Part shown: positions 1 to 6,031 of the stretch, piece after piece
Position numbering within the stretch: position 1 is the stretch's first letter
Layout of the letters: each line of letters starts with the position of its first letter
Assembly (NCBI GenBank): GCA_050735975.1
Contig: JBOHVS010000070.1
Location: 1-21,606, forward strand
Direction of reading: 5' to 3'
DNA: 21,606 bases
Origin: DATMBL01 sp050735975
GTDB lineage: Bacteria; Desulfobacterota; Binatia; UBA9968
Notes under the pieces: model-generated
The model's input: only the letters and a program-made list of their open reading frames with translations
Databases searched by the model: none
Told to the model about the DNA's origin: nothing
Position numbers and translations under genes: made by a program

Positions 1-892
1 TCTCCAAAACGGTTAGGACATCGGCCGGTCTCGATACGGGGGTGTATGTTCCGCCACTCTCCTTGGCGATACCCACGGCGGCTCGCGGATAACTCAATGC
101 TTCTTCGCCGAGCGCAAATACATGGACTTTGATGCCTGCCTTCCCGGCGAGGCGCGCGGCGTTGATCGCAAAATTCGTGTCTTCCGGGGTCGCTCTTTTG
201 CTGCCTCCGATGGGTAAAGTTGGAAATCCGTCCGTGAGCAACAACTCGACCTTGATTGCGTCGGCCTTTTTCTCGCTGATTCCTAAGCCCAAGAGCTCGG
301 TGATGCCTGTGCGAATTCCTTCGACCATATTTGTGCCGCCGTAAGGCCCGGCCCTTAATATGTCATCCAGAGCGCGGCGAACTTGGTCAAAATCAAGGGT
401 TAGCGGCTGAAGCAATTTTGCGCCCTCGCTGAAAATCACCACTCCCACCCTGGTGGTTTGCGAATTGAGCTGCAGTAGGAGCCGGCGCGCGGCCGCCACC
501 TCAGCTGCAAGAATCGAATTTCTCAGGTTTCTTGGGAAAGGCCGGCCAAGATTGACCGAGCCGCCGAAGATGGTGATTTGCGGGGTGGCAATCCCGGAAG
601 ACCCTGAATTATCAGGAAGTTGGGCGAGATCGCCAAAATCAACTCCTGCGTATTGCGATGTGCTGCCCGACACGTCGATCACGAAGAGAATATCTACGTT
701 CTGCGACCGTCCCAAATCGGTGGCCACCTTGCCGCTGACGAGGACCGAATTCTGCTCCTGGGTAAGCGCGGAGCCGTCTTTCGGGGAGAGAATCTGGACC
801 TTGGGCTCAGCAGCCCCCGCCCCCGATAACCCAACGATCATAAGCGCAAAATAAATCAGGAATTGGAAATGCCAAGAATGTGAAAGGCTCAT
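1..892 (-). CDS. Secreted von Willebrand factor A domain protein (C-terminus outside the window)
   Basis: Open reading frame of 297 codons from ATG at 892 running off the left edge. Residues 1-28 form a signal peptide (hydrophobic core FLIYFALMIVGLSG, likely cut near AGAA). Residues 31-56 look like the start of an Ig-like strand region (ILSPKDGSAL...VSGKV). A VWA domain follows with a complete metal-ion-dependent adhesion site: DVSGS at 73-77, Thr187 in GGTN, Asp221 in LLTDG. About 45 residues of extra sequence sit just after the DxSxS loop (79-123). GGGAG lies 10 nt upstream of the ATG, inside a palindrome. The gene is on the same strand as the minor-pilin operon and next beyond it. PilY1 proteins also carry an N-terminal VWA domain and often sit by minor pilins, so a PilY1-like role is possible. 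The diagnostic C-terminal propeller is not visible, so a generic VWA adhesin is equally allowed. The VWA call is firm. Confidence 0.88.
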   Translation of the reverse strand, partial: MSLSHSWHFQFLIYFALMIVGLSGAGAAEPKVQILSPKDGSALTQEQNSVLVSGKVATDLGRSQNVDILFVIDVSGSTSQYAGVDFGDLAQLPDNSGSSGIATPQITIFGGSVNLGRPFPRNLRNSILAAEVAAARRLLLQLNSQTTRVGVVIFSEGAKLLQPLTLDFDQVRRALDDILRAGPYGGTNMVEGIRTGITELLGLGISEKKADAIKVELLLTDGFPTLPIGGSKRATPEDTNFAINAARLAGKAGIKVHVFALGEEALSYPRAAVGIAKESGGTYTPVSRPADVLTVLE

Positions 893-901
893 GGCTAGTT
901 C

Positions 902-915
902 ACTCCCGAGGGAGT
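902..915 (-). promoter_or_regulatory. Palindrome covering the ribosome binding site of the VWA gene
   Basis: ACTCC/GGAGT arms around a 4-nt centre, read on the minus strand as ACTCCCTCGGGAGT. The right arm is the GGGAG Shine-Dalgarno sequence of the VWA gene (ATG at 892). In mRNA a 5-bp stem with a tetraloop could hide the site. Whether it forms is an inference. Confidence 0.4.
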
Positions 916-972
916 CAAAGCTAACATGAATCGGAATGGGTGTAAACGAAGCTAATGATGGCGAGTTGAATT

Positions 973-1000
973 TTGCGACCGCCTAGAATGATGTTAAAAT
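973..1000 (+). promoter_or_regulatory. Candidate sigma-70 promoter of the 1027-1572 gene
   Basis: TTGCGA (973-978), 16 bp, then TAAAAT (995-1000), about 27 bp ahead of ATG 1027. The -10 matches 5 of 6 consensus bases and the -35 matches 4 of 6. Confidence 0.4.
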
Positions 1001-1026
1001 ACTACCAAACTCATCAGGGAGCCAAT

Positions 1027-1572
1027 ATGCAGCAGCATTGGGCTTTTTTGCTATTCGTGATGCCACTGGTTTGGGCCAGCACCTTACATGCCTCTTACGT
1101 TATTAAACTAAAGAACGGCAATGAGTTTGTTACGGGCCGTTATTGGCAGGAAGGCAAGCAAGTCTTCTTTGATACGTACGGCGGAGTCTTTGGGGTCGAT
1201 AAAGCCTTCATCAACAGCATCAACGTATCCAACAAGCCCGTTGAAATGAGGGACGTGAATCCACAGATACGCCAGGAAATACTGAAAGAGTCGACTGCGA
1301 AAGAAGAGAAAACGACACAAAAGACGCCTACATCTTCCGAAAGCAAACGAGACGAGAACGACCCCATTCAAAAGGAATTCGATGCCCTCAAGGCCCAGTC
1401 CCAAAGTGTTAATGGGATGTTAACTTCGGAACTGGTAGAGTACGCAAAAAAACTCGCTGCCTTCAAGAAGAAGCTTCAAGTCGAAGGGAAAACCAACGAG
1501 TACTTACGTGAGTTCGGGGAGATCCACGAAATGGGTGATACCGTGGAGGCAGCGCTTAAAGCTAGGCGTTAG
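1027..1572 (+). CDS. Small secreted 'LKNG' module protein, copy A
   Basis: 181 residues from ATG 1027, chosen because AGGGAG lies 5 nt upstream and a signal peptide starts there (hydrophobic LLFVMPLVWASTLHA, cut near LHA/SY). The in-frame TTG at 973 would add 18 residues that spoil the signal peptide and overlap the likely promoter. After the signal a ~45-residue module begins YVIKLKNGNEF and runs through GGVFGV to FINSI. It matches the protein at 4640-5377 at about 17 of 45 positions. A polar Lys/Glu/Ser/Thr linker follows, then a charged helical, probably coiled-coil tail. No catalytic motif is seen and no named function is recognised. It is exported and probably periplasmic. Its stop overlaps the pilX stop tail-to-tail by 4 nt. 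The placement between pilus genes suggests, but does not prove, an envelope or pilus role. Confidence 0.78.
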   Translation: MQQHWAFLLFVMPLVWASTLHASYVIKLKNGNEFVTGRYWQEGKQVFFDTYGGVFGVDKAFINSINVSNKPVEMRDVNPQIRQEILKESTAKEEKTTQKTPTSSESKRDENDPIQKEFDALKAQSQSVNGMLTSELVEYAKKLAAFKKKLQVEGKTNEYLREFGEIHEMGDTVEAALKARR

Positions 1573-2720
1573 TAAACCTGCTTCCAGTTAACCAACTCCA
1601 GCGGCTGGGTAGCCGCCGCTTTCTTCACCTTACAGCTATCGTAGCGGAGCGTGTTACCGCCATTGATTGTAATGTCAGTAACTGTTGAAGTCCCTGAAAA
1701 AATAAGTCCCGAGATGTTAATCGCGTTGCCTCCTCCGCCGTTCAAAGTAATCGAACCGGTTGCGTAAATGACCCCGTTCCATTCGAACCCACCGCCCAGG
1801 ACGAGGTCGCCTTTGACTAACAGAATGCCGTATCCGGTTACGTTCTGCAGCTTCAGCCCATTGACGTTCGGCGGGTCGCTCGTGTCCGAGTACAAAGTCA
1901 CGTAATTGGACGTGCCACCATAGGTCTCGTCCGATGTATCTTCAGTTAAAGTTGTTGCGCCCGTTTTCAGAGAGTCTATATAACTCTCAATATCAAAATC
2001 CACTGTCCCATGCTGTGGAGTCGGCGGGTTGCCCGATAACGTGGGACTGCCGTTAAGGTTCGTCGTGGCCGGATCTTTGGTATAAATTGGAGCAAGCGCT
2101 GCTCCTGCGCCGCATGCGTCGTTTCCGTCGATGGTTAAGGAAGAGCCGTTGCCCGTGACATCTCCTTTGGAGTAAACCACCGCCGGACTGGAAGGTGAAG
2201 TATAGGCGGCTACTACAATCTGAACCTGTGCCTTTGCGTTATTCGGACCCGTAGCAACTGAGGTGATAAGGACTTCGCCGTTCGAGTCTGTAGTATTCGA
2301 GCTCCCGTCGGCCGAATCGTTAGTGAGATAAGCTGCGTACGTTACGTGGTTGTTATTCATATTCCCCGAGGCGAGTGCTGCGTCGTCCGTAGTAGCTGAG
2401 TAGCCGTTTAAAACCCCGTTGGCCCCTTTTCGCGTCGCATTATTTAACTCATCGCTAAAGGTAGTAGAATCACCGGCCGCGAGATTCTCTTGCCTGAGAA
2501 GTTCTCGCGCTCTTTCCGCCCCGGCCATGGCCACTTGCAAGGTCATCTGACTAGTCTTAAAGTTCCCGCCAATTTTGATGTCAGTCGAAGATAGAATATA
2601 AGCTGTCGCGCCCAGCAGCGTTAAGCTCGCGAGGAGTGTTAGGGCAGCAATCAAGAGAAATCCCGTCTGATTTCGAAAAATCTTTAGAAAAGTAACTCGA
2701 GTTTTTCCCTGGGTCATCAT
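1569..2720 (-). CDS. pilX: Type IV pilus minor pilin PilX-like
   Basis: 383 residues, last gene of the fimT-pilV-pilW-pilX operon. A 20-residue basic leader ends in Gly before FLLIAALTLLASLTLLGATA, the N-terminal hydrophobic helix. Position +5 is Ala, not the Glu of major pilins, as is usual for PilX/GspK-type subunits. The stretch KIGGNFKTSQ...AMAGAERARE (about 52-75) is the conserved PilX N-terminal signature. The C-terminal half is Gly/Asn/Thr-rich, with beta-helix-like turns (GGGFEWNGVIYATGSITLNG). Two cysteines, in NDACG and YDSCK, could form a disulfide. In Pseudomonas PilX joins PilV/W/E and PilY1 at the pilus tip and primes assembly. It is longer than classical PilX (about 200 residues). 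The gap to pilW is 15 nt. The start could be the first or second Met (2720 or 2717). Confidence 0.85.
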   Translation of the reverse strand: MMTQGKTRVTFLKIFRNQTGFLLIAALTLLASLTLLGATAYILSSTDIKIGGNFKTSQMTLQVAMAGAERARELLRQENLAAGDSTTFSDELNNATRKGANGVLNGYSATTDDAALASGNMNNNHVTYAAYLTNDSADGSSNTTDSNGEVLITSVATGPNNAKAQVQIVVAAYTSPSSPAVVYSKGDVTGNGSSLTIDGNDACGAGAALAPIYTKDPATTNLNGSPTLSGNPPTPQHGTVDFDIESYIDSLKTGATTLTEDTSDETYGGTSNYVTLYSDTSDPPNVNGLKLQNVTGYGILLVKGDLVLGGGFEWNGVIYATGSITLNGGGGNAINISGLIFSGTSTVTDITINGGNTLRYDSCKVKKAAATQPLELVNWKQVY

Positions 2721-2735
2721 AGGTCAACTCCAATA

Positions 2736-3335
2736 CTACAAGGCTAAGTTGGGAGGGGTAATCGTCGCGGAGACTTGGTAAGTTTGGTAGCCACCAGAGT
2801 TTGGATCCGGTCTTGCTGTTCTCGCTGTGATATCGATCCCGACTTGTCGAATGTTCGCAGAATTGGCGGTTGCAGTCCCACTGGAGTCGAGATAGCTGAA
2901 GGTAAAAGCGGTGATGTTATTCGCGAGGACTTCGGCTGTTCCCGTGCCGACTTTTCGAGTAATTCGCTGGTTGGTGCTGTCGTATGCGTAGGTAATTTGC
3001 TCGTTCGCGCTAGTGCTGGTGCTGATCGCGCCGCTAGAATCTAAGTCAGCCTGGATCATTAGCTGAGAGGTACTGTAAGTGACTCCATAAAACACCCCGG
3101 CGGCGGGTGTGTAACCGGCCATTTTTAGCTCACGCGTAATAAGGTCGAGCGCACCCCGCGCATTCTGCTCCATCTCGTTGATCTGCTCCTGAGCGGTGTA
3201 GAATCTGGTCTGCGATATGAACGTGGTTGTCACAGCAGCCAGAACAACCATGCCGATGCCCATAGCGACTACCAATTCGATAAGGCTAAAACCGCTGTTT
3301 ATTCTGAGCATCAATGTCCGGCTGTCAATTTTCAT
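2736..3335 (-). CDS. pilW: Type IV pilus minor pilin PilW
   Basis: 199 residues. The type III prepilin signal is clear: a 15-residue leader ending SG, then FSLIELVVAMGIGMVVLAAV with Glu at +5, cut and methylated by PilD (encoded elsewhere). The stretch MEQNARGALDLITRELKMAG (about 56-75) is the classic PilW signature, and the C-terminal domain is a Thr/Ser-rich beta region. PilW is a tip-located minor pilin that, with PilV and PilX, primes fibre polymerisation. The ATG follows the pilV TAG stop with no gap, so translation is probably coupled. No cysteines are visible. The length is shorter than Pseudomonas PilW (about 270) but normal for environmental homologues. Confidence 0.9.
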   Translation of the reverse strand: MKIDSRTLMLRINSGFSLIELVVAMGIGMVVLAAVTTTFISQTRFYTAQEQINEMEQNARGALDLITRELKMAGYTPAAGVFYGVTYSTSQLMIQADLDSSGAISTSTSANEQITYAYDSTNQRITRKVGTGTAEVLANNITAFTFSYLDSSGTATANSANIRQVGIDITARTARPDPNSGGYQTYQVSATITPPNLAL

Positions 3336-3752
3336 CTATTGCGCCACTGTGGTCTGTAACGTGACCGATCGAGAAGCGTTGTTCGCCTCGTTCCAAGTGA
3401 CGGTCACGGTTACGGTCCTCATATTGCTCGCCGTGGTAATTGCGGTGGTCCTGCTAAAATTCATCCCGCTCATACTTACGGTATCGGCTGATTTGAACGG
3501 ACCGCTCACGTCGTTAATGACTGCCCCGGCGTAGCCCGCTCTCTGGATAGCTTCTAGCTGTGTTTGCGCCACTACTGTGGCTGATGTGATGTTCTTGGCG
3601 AAGAAGTTCCCTCGAATAATTCCCGTCGTGAGCCCGGCGGTTCCAAGTAGGCCAATCGTCAAAACCACCAGCGTAATCAGGAGCTCTAATAGCGTAAAGC
3701 CCTGCTGCGAATCGATCCTTGTATTCGAAATCCGTTTCCCGACAACGTTCAT
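3336..3752 (-). CDS. pilV: Type IV pilus minor pilin PilV
   Basis: 138 residues. Leader MNVVGKRISNTRIDSQQG ends in Gly, followed by FTLLELLITLVVLTIGLLG with Glu at +5. Downstream, TSATVVAQTQLEAIQRAGY resembles the helical stretch of PilV, where 'A...QLEA...' repeats in family members. The remaining 70 residues are beta-rich and end in a short strand region (TVTVTWNEANNASRSVTLQT). It lies second in the operon, starting a few nt after the fimT stop and ending flush with the pilW start. PilV is a minor pilin acting with PilW/PilX in the inner-membrane-to-tip initiation complex. The prepilin class is certain; the PilV name rests on the sequence and the gene order. Confidence 0.87.
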   Translation of the reverse strand: MNVVGKRISNTRIDSQQGFTLLELLITLVVLTIGLLGTAGLTTGIIRGNFFAKNITSATVVAQTQLEAIQRAGYAGAVINDVSGPFKSADTVSMSGMNFSRTTAITTASNMRTVTVTVTWNEANNASRSVTLQTTVAQ

Positions 3753-3754
3753 GA

Positions 3755-4231
3755 CTAATTAATTTTCACGTTGCCCGTGGGTGTAACGGTAACAGTCTTG
3801 GAACCACTGGAGTTAGTGAGGGTGATCGTGGTAGTGCCCCCAGCCGTCCCTCGGGAATTTAATGTCGGGTCTGCTCCGCTCTTGCTGAGAGTCACGTCGG
3901 AGTAATCCGTTTGAAGATCGATCGTTTGAGTCGACTCGCCGACATCTAGCGCGCTGTTGCCGTTCGTGTCGTTAAAGATTTGAAAGCTATGATCAGTTGG
4001 AAAAATGACCACGTATGTGCTGTTTTGATCAACTGCTTTTGCCCGAGCCCACATGAGCTTGCCTAAAACCTCTCGGGATGCACCGTTCAAACGCATCCCA
4101 GGCTGAAAGGCCAAAAAGCTAGGAACAGCCACTGCCATGACAATGGCGAAGACACCCATGGCAGCCATCATCTCGGCGATGCTAAATCCCCGAATGTCCG
4201 CTAAGGCGGTTTTGAATTCCCACCGACTCAT
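3755..4231 (-). CDS. fimT: Minor pilin FimT/FimU (GspH family)
   Basis: 158 residues, first gene of the minor-pilin operon. Leader MSRWEFKTALADIRG is followed by FSIAEMMAAMGVFAIVMAVA with Glu at +5. The hydrophobic helix ends in the proline-containing VPSF of GspH/FimT proteins, then SREVLGKLMWARAKAVDQNS, the GspH signature helix. NDTNGNSALDVGE (about 93-105) has the spacing of the short Asp/Asn loop common in FimT pilins; calcium binding is possible but unproven. The C-terminus is Thr/Ser-rich beta structure. In the family, FimT can bind DNA during natural transformation, while FimU primes the pilus with PilVWX; the sequence alone does not separate the two. A sigma-54 promoter lies upstream at 4295-4310. 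Confidence 0.86.
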   Translation of the reverse strand: MSRWEFKTALADIRGFSIAEMMAAMGVFAIVMAVAVPSFLAFQPGMRLNGASREVLGKLMWARAKAVDQNSTYVVIFPTDHSFQIFNDTNGNSALDVGESTQTIDLQTDYSDVTLSKSGADPTLNSRGTAGGTTTITLTNSSGSKTVTVTPTGNVKIN

Positions 4232-4294
4232 GTAAGCACACTTGATTACGCCAAAGTCTGGCTTTGATGCATTGAAAAAACTAGCTAATCAAAA

Positions 4295-4310
4295 AGCAAA
4301 TGAGGTGCCA
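4295..4310 (-). promoter_or_regulatory. Sigma-54 (RpoN) promoter of the minor-pilin operon
   Basis: On the minus strand the sequence reads TGGCAC-CTCAT-TTGCT, an exact match to the -24/-12 consensus TGGCAC-N5-TTGCW, with GG and GC 10 bp apart. Transcription should start near 4284, giving a leader of about 50 nt before the fimT ATG at 4231. Sigma-54 control of pilus genes through PilR-type activators is well known in other bacteria. No activator gene is in the window. Confidence 0.8.
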
Positions 4311-4372
4311 AAGAGGTCCGGATTTGCTCGCGAGCTAAGTGGCTGAGATCAAAGCGACTTTCGGTGGATGAG

Positions 4373-4393
4373 TTGGCAAAAAAGTGTTGCCAA
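4373..4393. promoter_or_regulatory. Inverted repeat, candidate upstream activator site for the minor-pilin promoter
   Basis: TTGGCAA-N7-TTGCCAA, perfect 7-bp arms. It lies about 90-110 bp upstream of the predicted fimT start site, the normal place for an enhancer-binding-protein site of a sigma-54 promoter. The role is inferred from position and symmetry. Confidence 0.4.
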
Positions 4394-4418
4394 ACTAGGA
4401 CCTGTGCCGGTATATGTC

Positions 4419-4429
4419 GTTGTGACAAA
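4419..4429. promoter_or_regulatory. GTTGTGACAAA word shared with the pilM operon control region (copy 1)
   Basis: It contains the 9-bp palindrome TTGTGACAA. The same 11 bases occur at 14517-14527, over the predicted start of the HTH-pilM operon. This copy is about 140 bp upstream of the predicted fimT start. Candidate operator or activator site. Confidence 0.4.
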
Positions 4430-4626
4430 AGTTGGTACGTAGGCGAAACTCGCTTCACACTGAGATCCAAAAGGTGCGCCAAAGAACACCTGAAAGACAA
4501 AGCGCCAACGGTCTGCCGGCGAGCGCCTCAGTAGAGGTTGTCAAACCACTGCTCTAGTTCTTCCTGATAGATCAACACTCAATTGGTTGCCGGGAACGTG
4601 GTTACTACTATGCAAGGATCGTATGC

Positions 4627-4632
4627 TATACT
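4627..4632 (+). promoter_or_regulatory. Possible -10 element just ahead of copy B
   Basis: TATACT ends 7 nt before ATG 4640, so transcription from it would begin at about the start codon and give a leaderless mRNA. No convincing -35 box was found at 16-18 bp. Weak call. Confidence 0.2.
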
Positions 4633-4639
4633 AGCTTCT

Positions 4640-5377
4640 ATGAAGAGACTATTTATTCTCCTGTTGCTATCCCTAATTTTTTGGACTTCGGCCGTTTCCG
4701 CAGATTATGCCTTGCTACTCAAGAATGGGCGAAGAATCGCTGTGCAAAGCTATCGAGAGGAAGGCTCGATGATCAAATTTCACGGGCTCGGAGGAGAAAT
4801 CGGTATCAGCAAGGAACAGATCCAGTCGATCCAAAAAGACGGTGAGACGGTGCGACCGTCGCTAAGCTTGACGGAGGCCAAACCCACACCCCGAAATTCA
4901 GTCAGAGAGCCCACAACGCTGAGCAAAGAAGTGAGTCCGCCAGTAGCGACTGAGAAGGATTCCGCGACGGAAGAAAAGTTAGCGGAACGACGAACCAAGG
5001 AAGAAAAAGACTATCAAAACAGAATCAAGGAGATAACCGAGCAAATTAAGCAATTAAGAGATCGCTATTCAGCCAGTACCCGGGGTAATACGGGGCCTGA
5101 TCCGGCGTTCTTTACAACAGAGGAGGCTTTTCGCGGTCACCAAGAAGACTTATTGTCCAGGTTGAGAGATGCTCAGTACAAGGCACAGGGACTTCAGACA
5201 GGCCGGGACGCGCAATCACCTCCCTTTTCGTTATCGCCGCCACCGCCCTATAGCGAAAAGCAAAAAGAACTAAGTGACTTGAGAACCCAAATGAATCAAT
5301 TGGAAACAGACAGGGAGCGCCTCATCGAGGAAATGAGGCAGAAGAATTTTGATACGGGATCTTTGTTTTTGGAATGA
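4640..5377 (+). CDS. Secreted 'LKNG' module protein, copy B
   Basis: 245 residues from ATG 4640, chosen because a textbook signal peptide starts there (MKRLF then ILLLLSLIFW, cut near AVSA/DY). Upstream in-frame starts at 4583 (TTG) and 4610 (ATG) would bury it. No good Shine-Dalgarno is visible. The mature N-terminus YALLLKNGRRI...GGEIGISKEQIQSI repeats the module of copy A. A Lys/Glu-rich linker, a helical coiled-coil segment (about 125-150), a Pro-rich stretch (PPFSLSPPPPYSEK) and a second heptad-like helix (KELSDLRTQMNQLETDRERL) follow. No enzyme motif is seen and no function is recognised. It is divergent from fimT and ends 12 nt from the aroQ stop. Likely a periplasmic structural or scaffold protein; that is an inference. 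Confidence 0.78.
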   Translation: MKRLFILLLLSLIFWTSAVSADYALLLKNGRRIAVQSYREEGSMIKFHGLGGEIGISKEQIQSIQKDGETVRPSLSLTEAKPTPRNSVREPTTLSKEVSPPVATEKDSATEEKLAERRTKEEKDYQNRIKEITEQIKQLRDRYSASTRGNTGPDPAFFTTEEAFRGHQEDLLSRLRDAQYKAQGLQTGRDAQSPPFSLSPPPPYSEKQKELSDLRTQMNQLETDRERLIEEMRQKNFDTGSLFLE

Positions 5378-5389
5378 CAAGGCTTCAAA

Positions 5390-5830
5390 TCAGAGCTGTT
5401 CCGCCGCCGCCCTTAGCCCCAATAGGTAGCTTTGCGCGCCAAAACCCGTTATCTGACCTACCGCTGCGCCGGCGACATAGGAGTGCCTGCGAAATTCCTC
5501 TCGCTTGTAAATGTTCGAGATGTGCACTTCGATCGTAGGAATCCCCGCCGCTGTTATGGCGTCTCTCAGCGCCACGCTCGAATGCGTGTACGCCGCCGGA
5601 TTGATCACAATCGCCCCGAATTGCTTCGGCGCTTCCTGAATCCAGCCGACCAGCTCTCCTTCGCTGTTGGATTGACGCATTTCCACCTCGACGCCCAATT
5701 CCTTCGCCAGCGCGGCGATTTTTTTGTCGATCTCCTGCAGGGTGAGCCGGCCATAAATTTCAGGCTGTCTCCGGCCCAGAAGATTTAGATTGGGTCCGTT
5801 AAGCACGAGAATTTTTTTCTTTTTGGCCAT
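5390..5830 (-). CDS. aroQ: 3-dehydroquinate dehydratase, type II
   Basis: 146 residues, normal length for the dodecameric type II enzyme that converts 3-dehydroquinate to 3-dehydroshikimate, step 3 of the shikimate pathway. The N-terminal motif LNGPNLNLLGRRQPEIYG carries the catalytic Arg21 and Tyr26. NPAAYTHSS (77-85) holds Asn77 and His83, and EVHISN (101-106) holds the catalytic His103. R114 in REEFRRHS is the usual substrate-binding arginine region. Start ATG 5830 has GAAGG a few nt upstream. It is the last gene of the HTH-pil-aro series, 201 bp after aroB. Its stop faces the copy B stop at a distance of 12 nt, with no terminator hairpin between. Confidence 0.96.
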   Translation of the reverse strand: MAKKKKILVLNGPNLNLLGRRQPEIYGRLTLQEIDKKIAALAKELGVEVEMRQSNSEGELVGWIQEAPKQFGAIVINPAAYTHSSVALRDAITAAGIPTIEVHISNIYKREEFRRHSYVAGAAVGQITGFGAQSYLLGLRAAAEQL

Positions 5831-5885
5831 ACCTTCGCGTACCCCGGATTATTCACCGTTGAACATCAATTTGCGCTGCTTTTCT

Positions 5886-5975
5886 CCCTTGGCGCCCTTT
5901 GCGCCTTTGCGCGACATTGTTCTGATCCGGATCCTTAGGATTCATCGCACCAAGACGCCAAGCCCGCAAAGAAGG
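5886..5975. repeat. Imperfect inverted repeat of 'TTTGCGCC' words in the aroB-aroQ gap
   Basis: The left arm (5889-5914) has CTTGGCGCC followed by iterated CTTTGCGCC. The right arm (5947-5975) carries the reverse orientation, GACGCCAAG and CGCAAAG. The centre contains the palindromes GATCCGGATC and ATCCTTAGGAT. The 201-bp aroB-aroQ gap holds no gene. Confidence 0.55.
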
Positions 5976-6031
5976 CTTAATCATCGTCCCTTCGGGCTTC
6001 CTCCCCGCCACGGATCAGGTTGAAGCGGAAA

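Noticed and set aside
129..854. Plus-strand frames inside the VWA gene (129-344, 453-854, 620-829)
   Set aside because: Shadows of the minus-strand VWA gene, whose signal peptide and MIDAS motif are unambiguous.
973..1026. TTG start of copy A at 973
   Set aside because: It would put 18 polar residues ahead of a clean signal peptide and overlap the likely promoter. AGGGAG supports ATG 1027.
4470..4490. Second sigma-54-like site upstream of fimT (minus strand TGGCGC-N5-TTGGA)
   Set aside because: It lacks the GC at -12, so it does not meet the consensus, and the site at 4295-4310 is exact.
4285..4500. 71-codon minus-strand frame upstream of fimT
   Set aside because: It covers the sigma-54 promoter and the inverted repeat, has no ribosome binding site or recognisable domain, and reads as chance coding in a regulatory region.
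5378..5389. Terminator between copy B and aroQ
   Set aside because: The gap is 12 nt and has no stem-loop or T-run.
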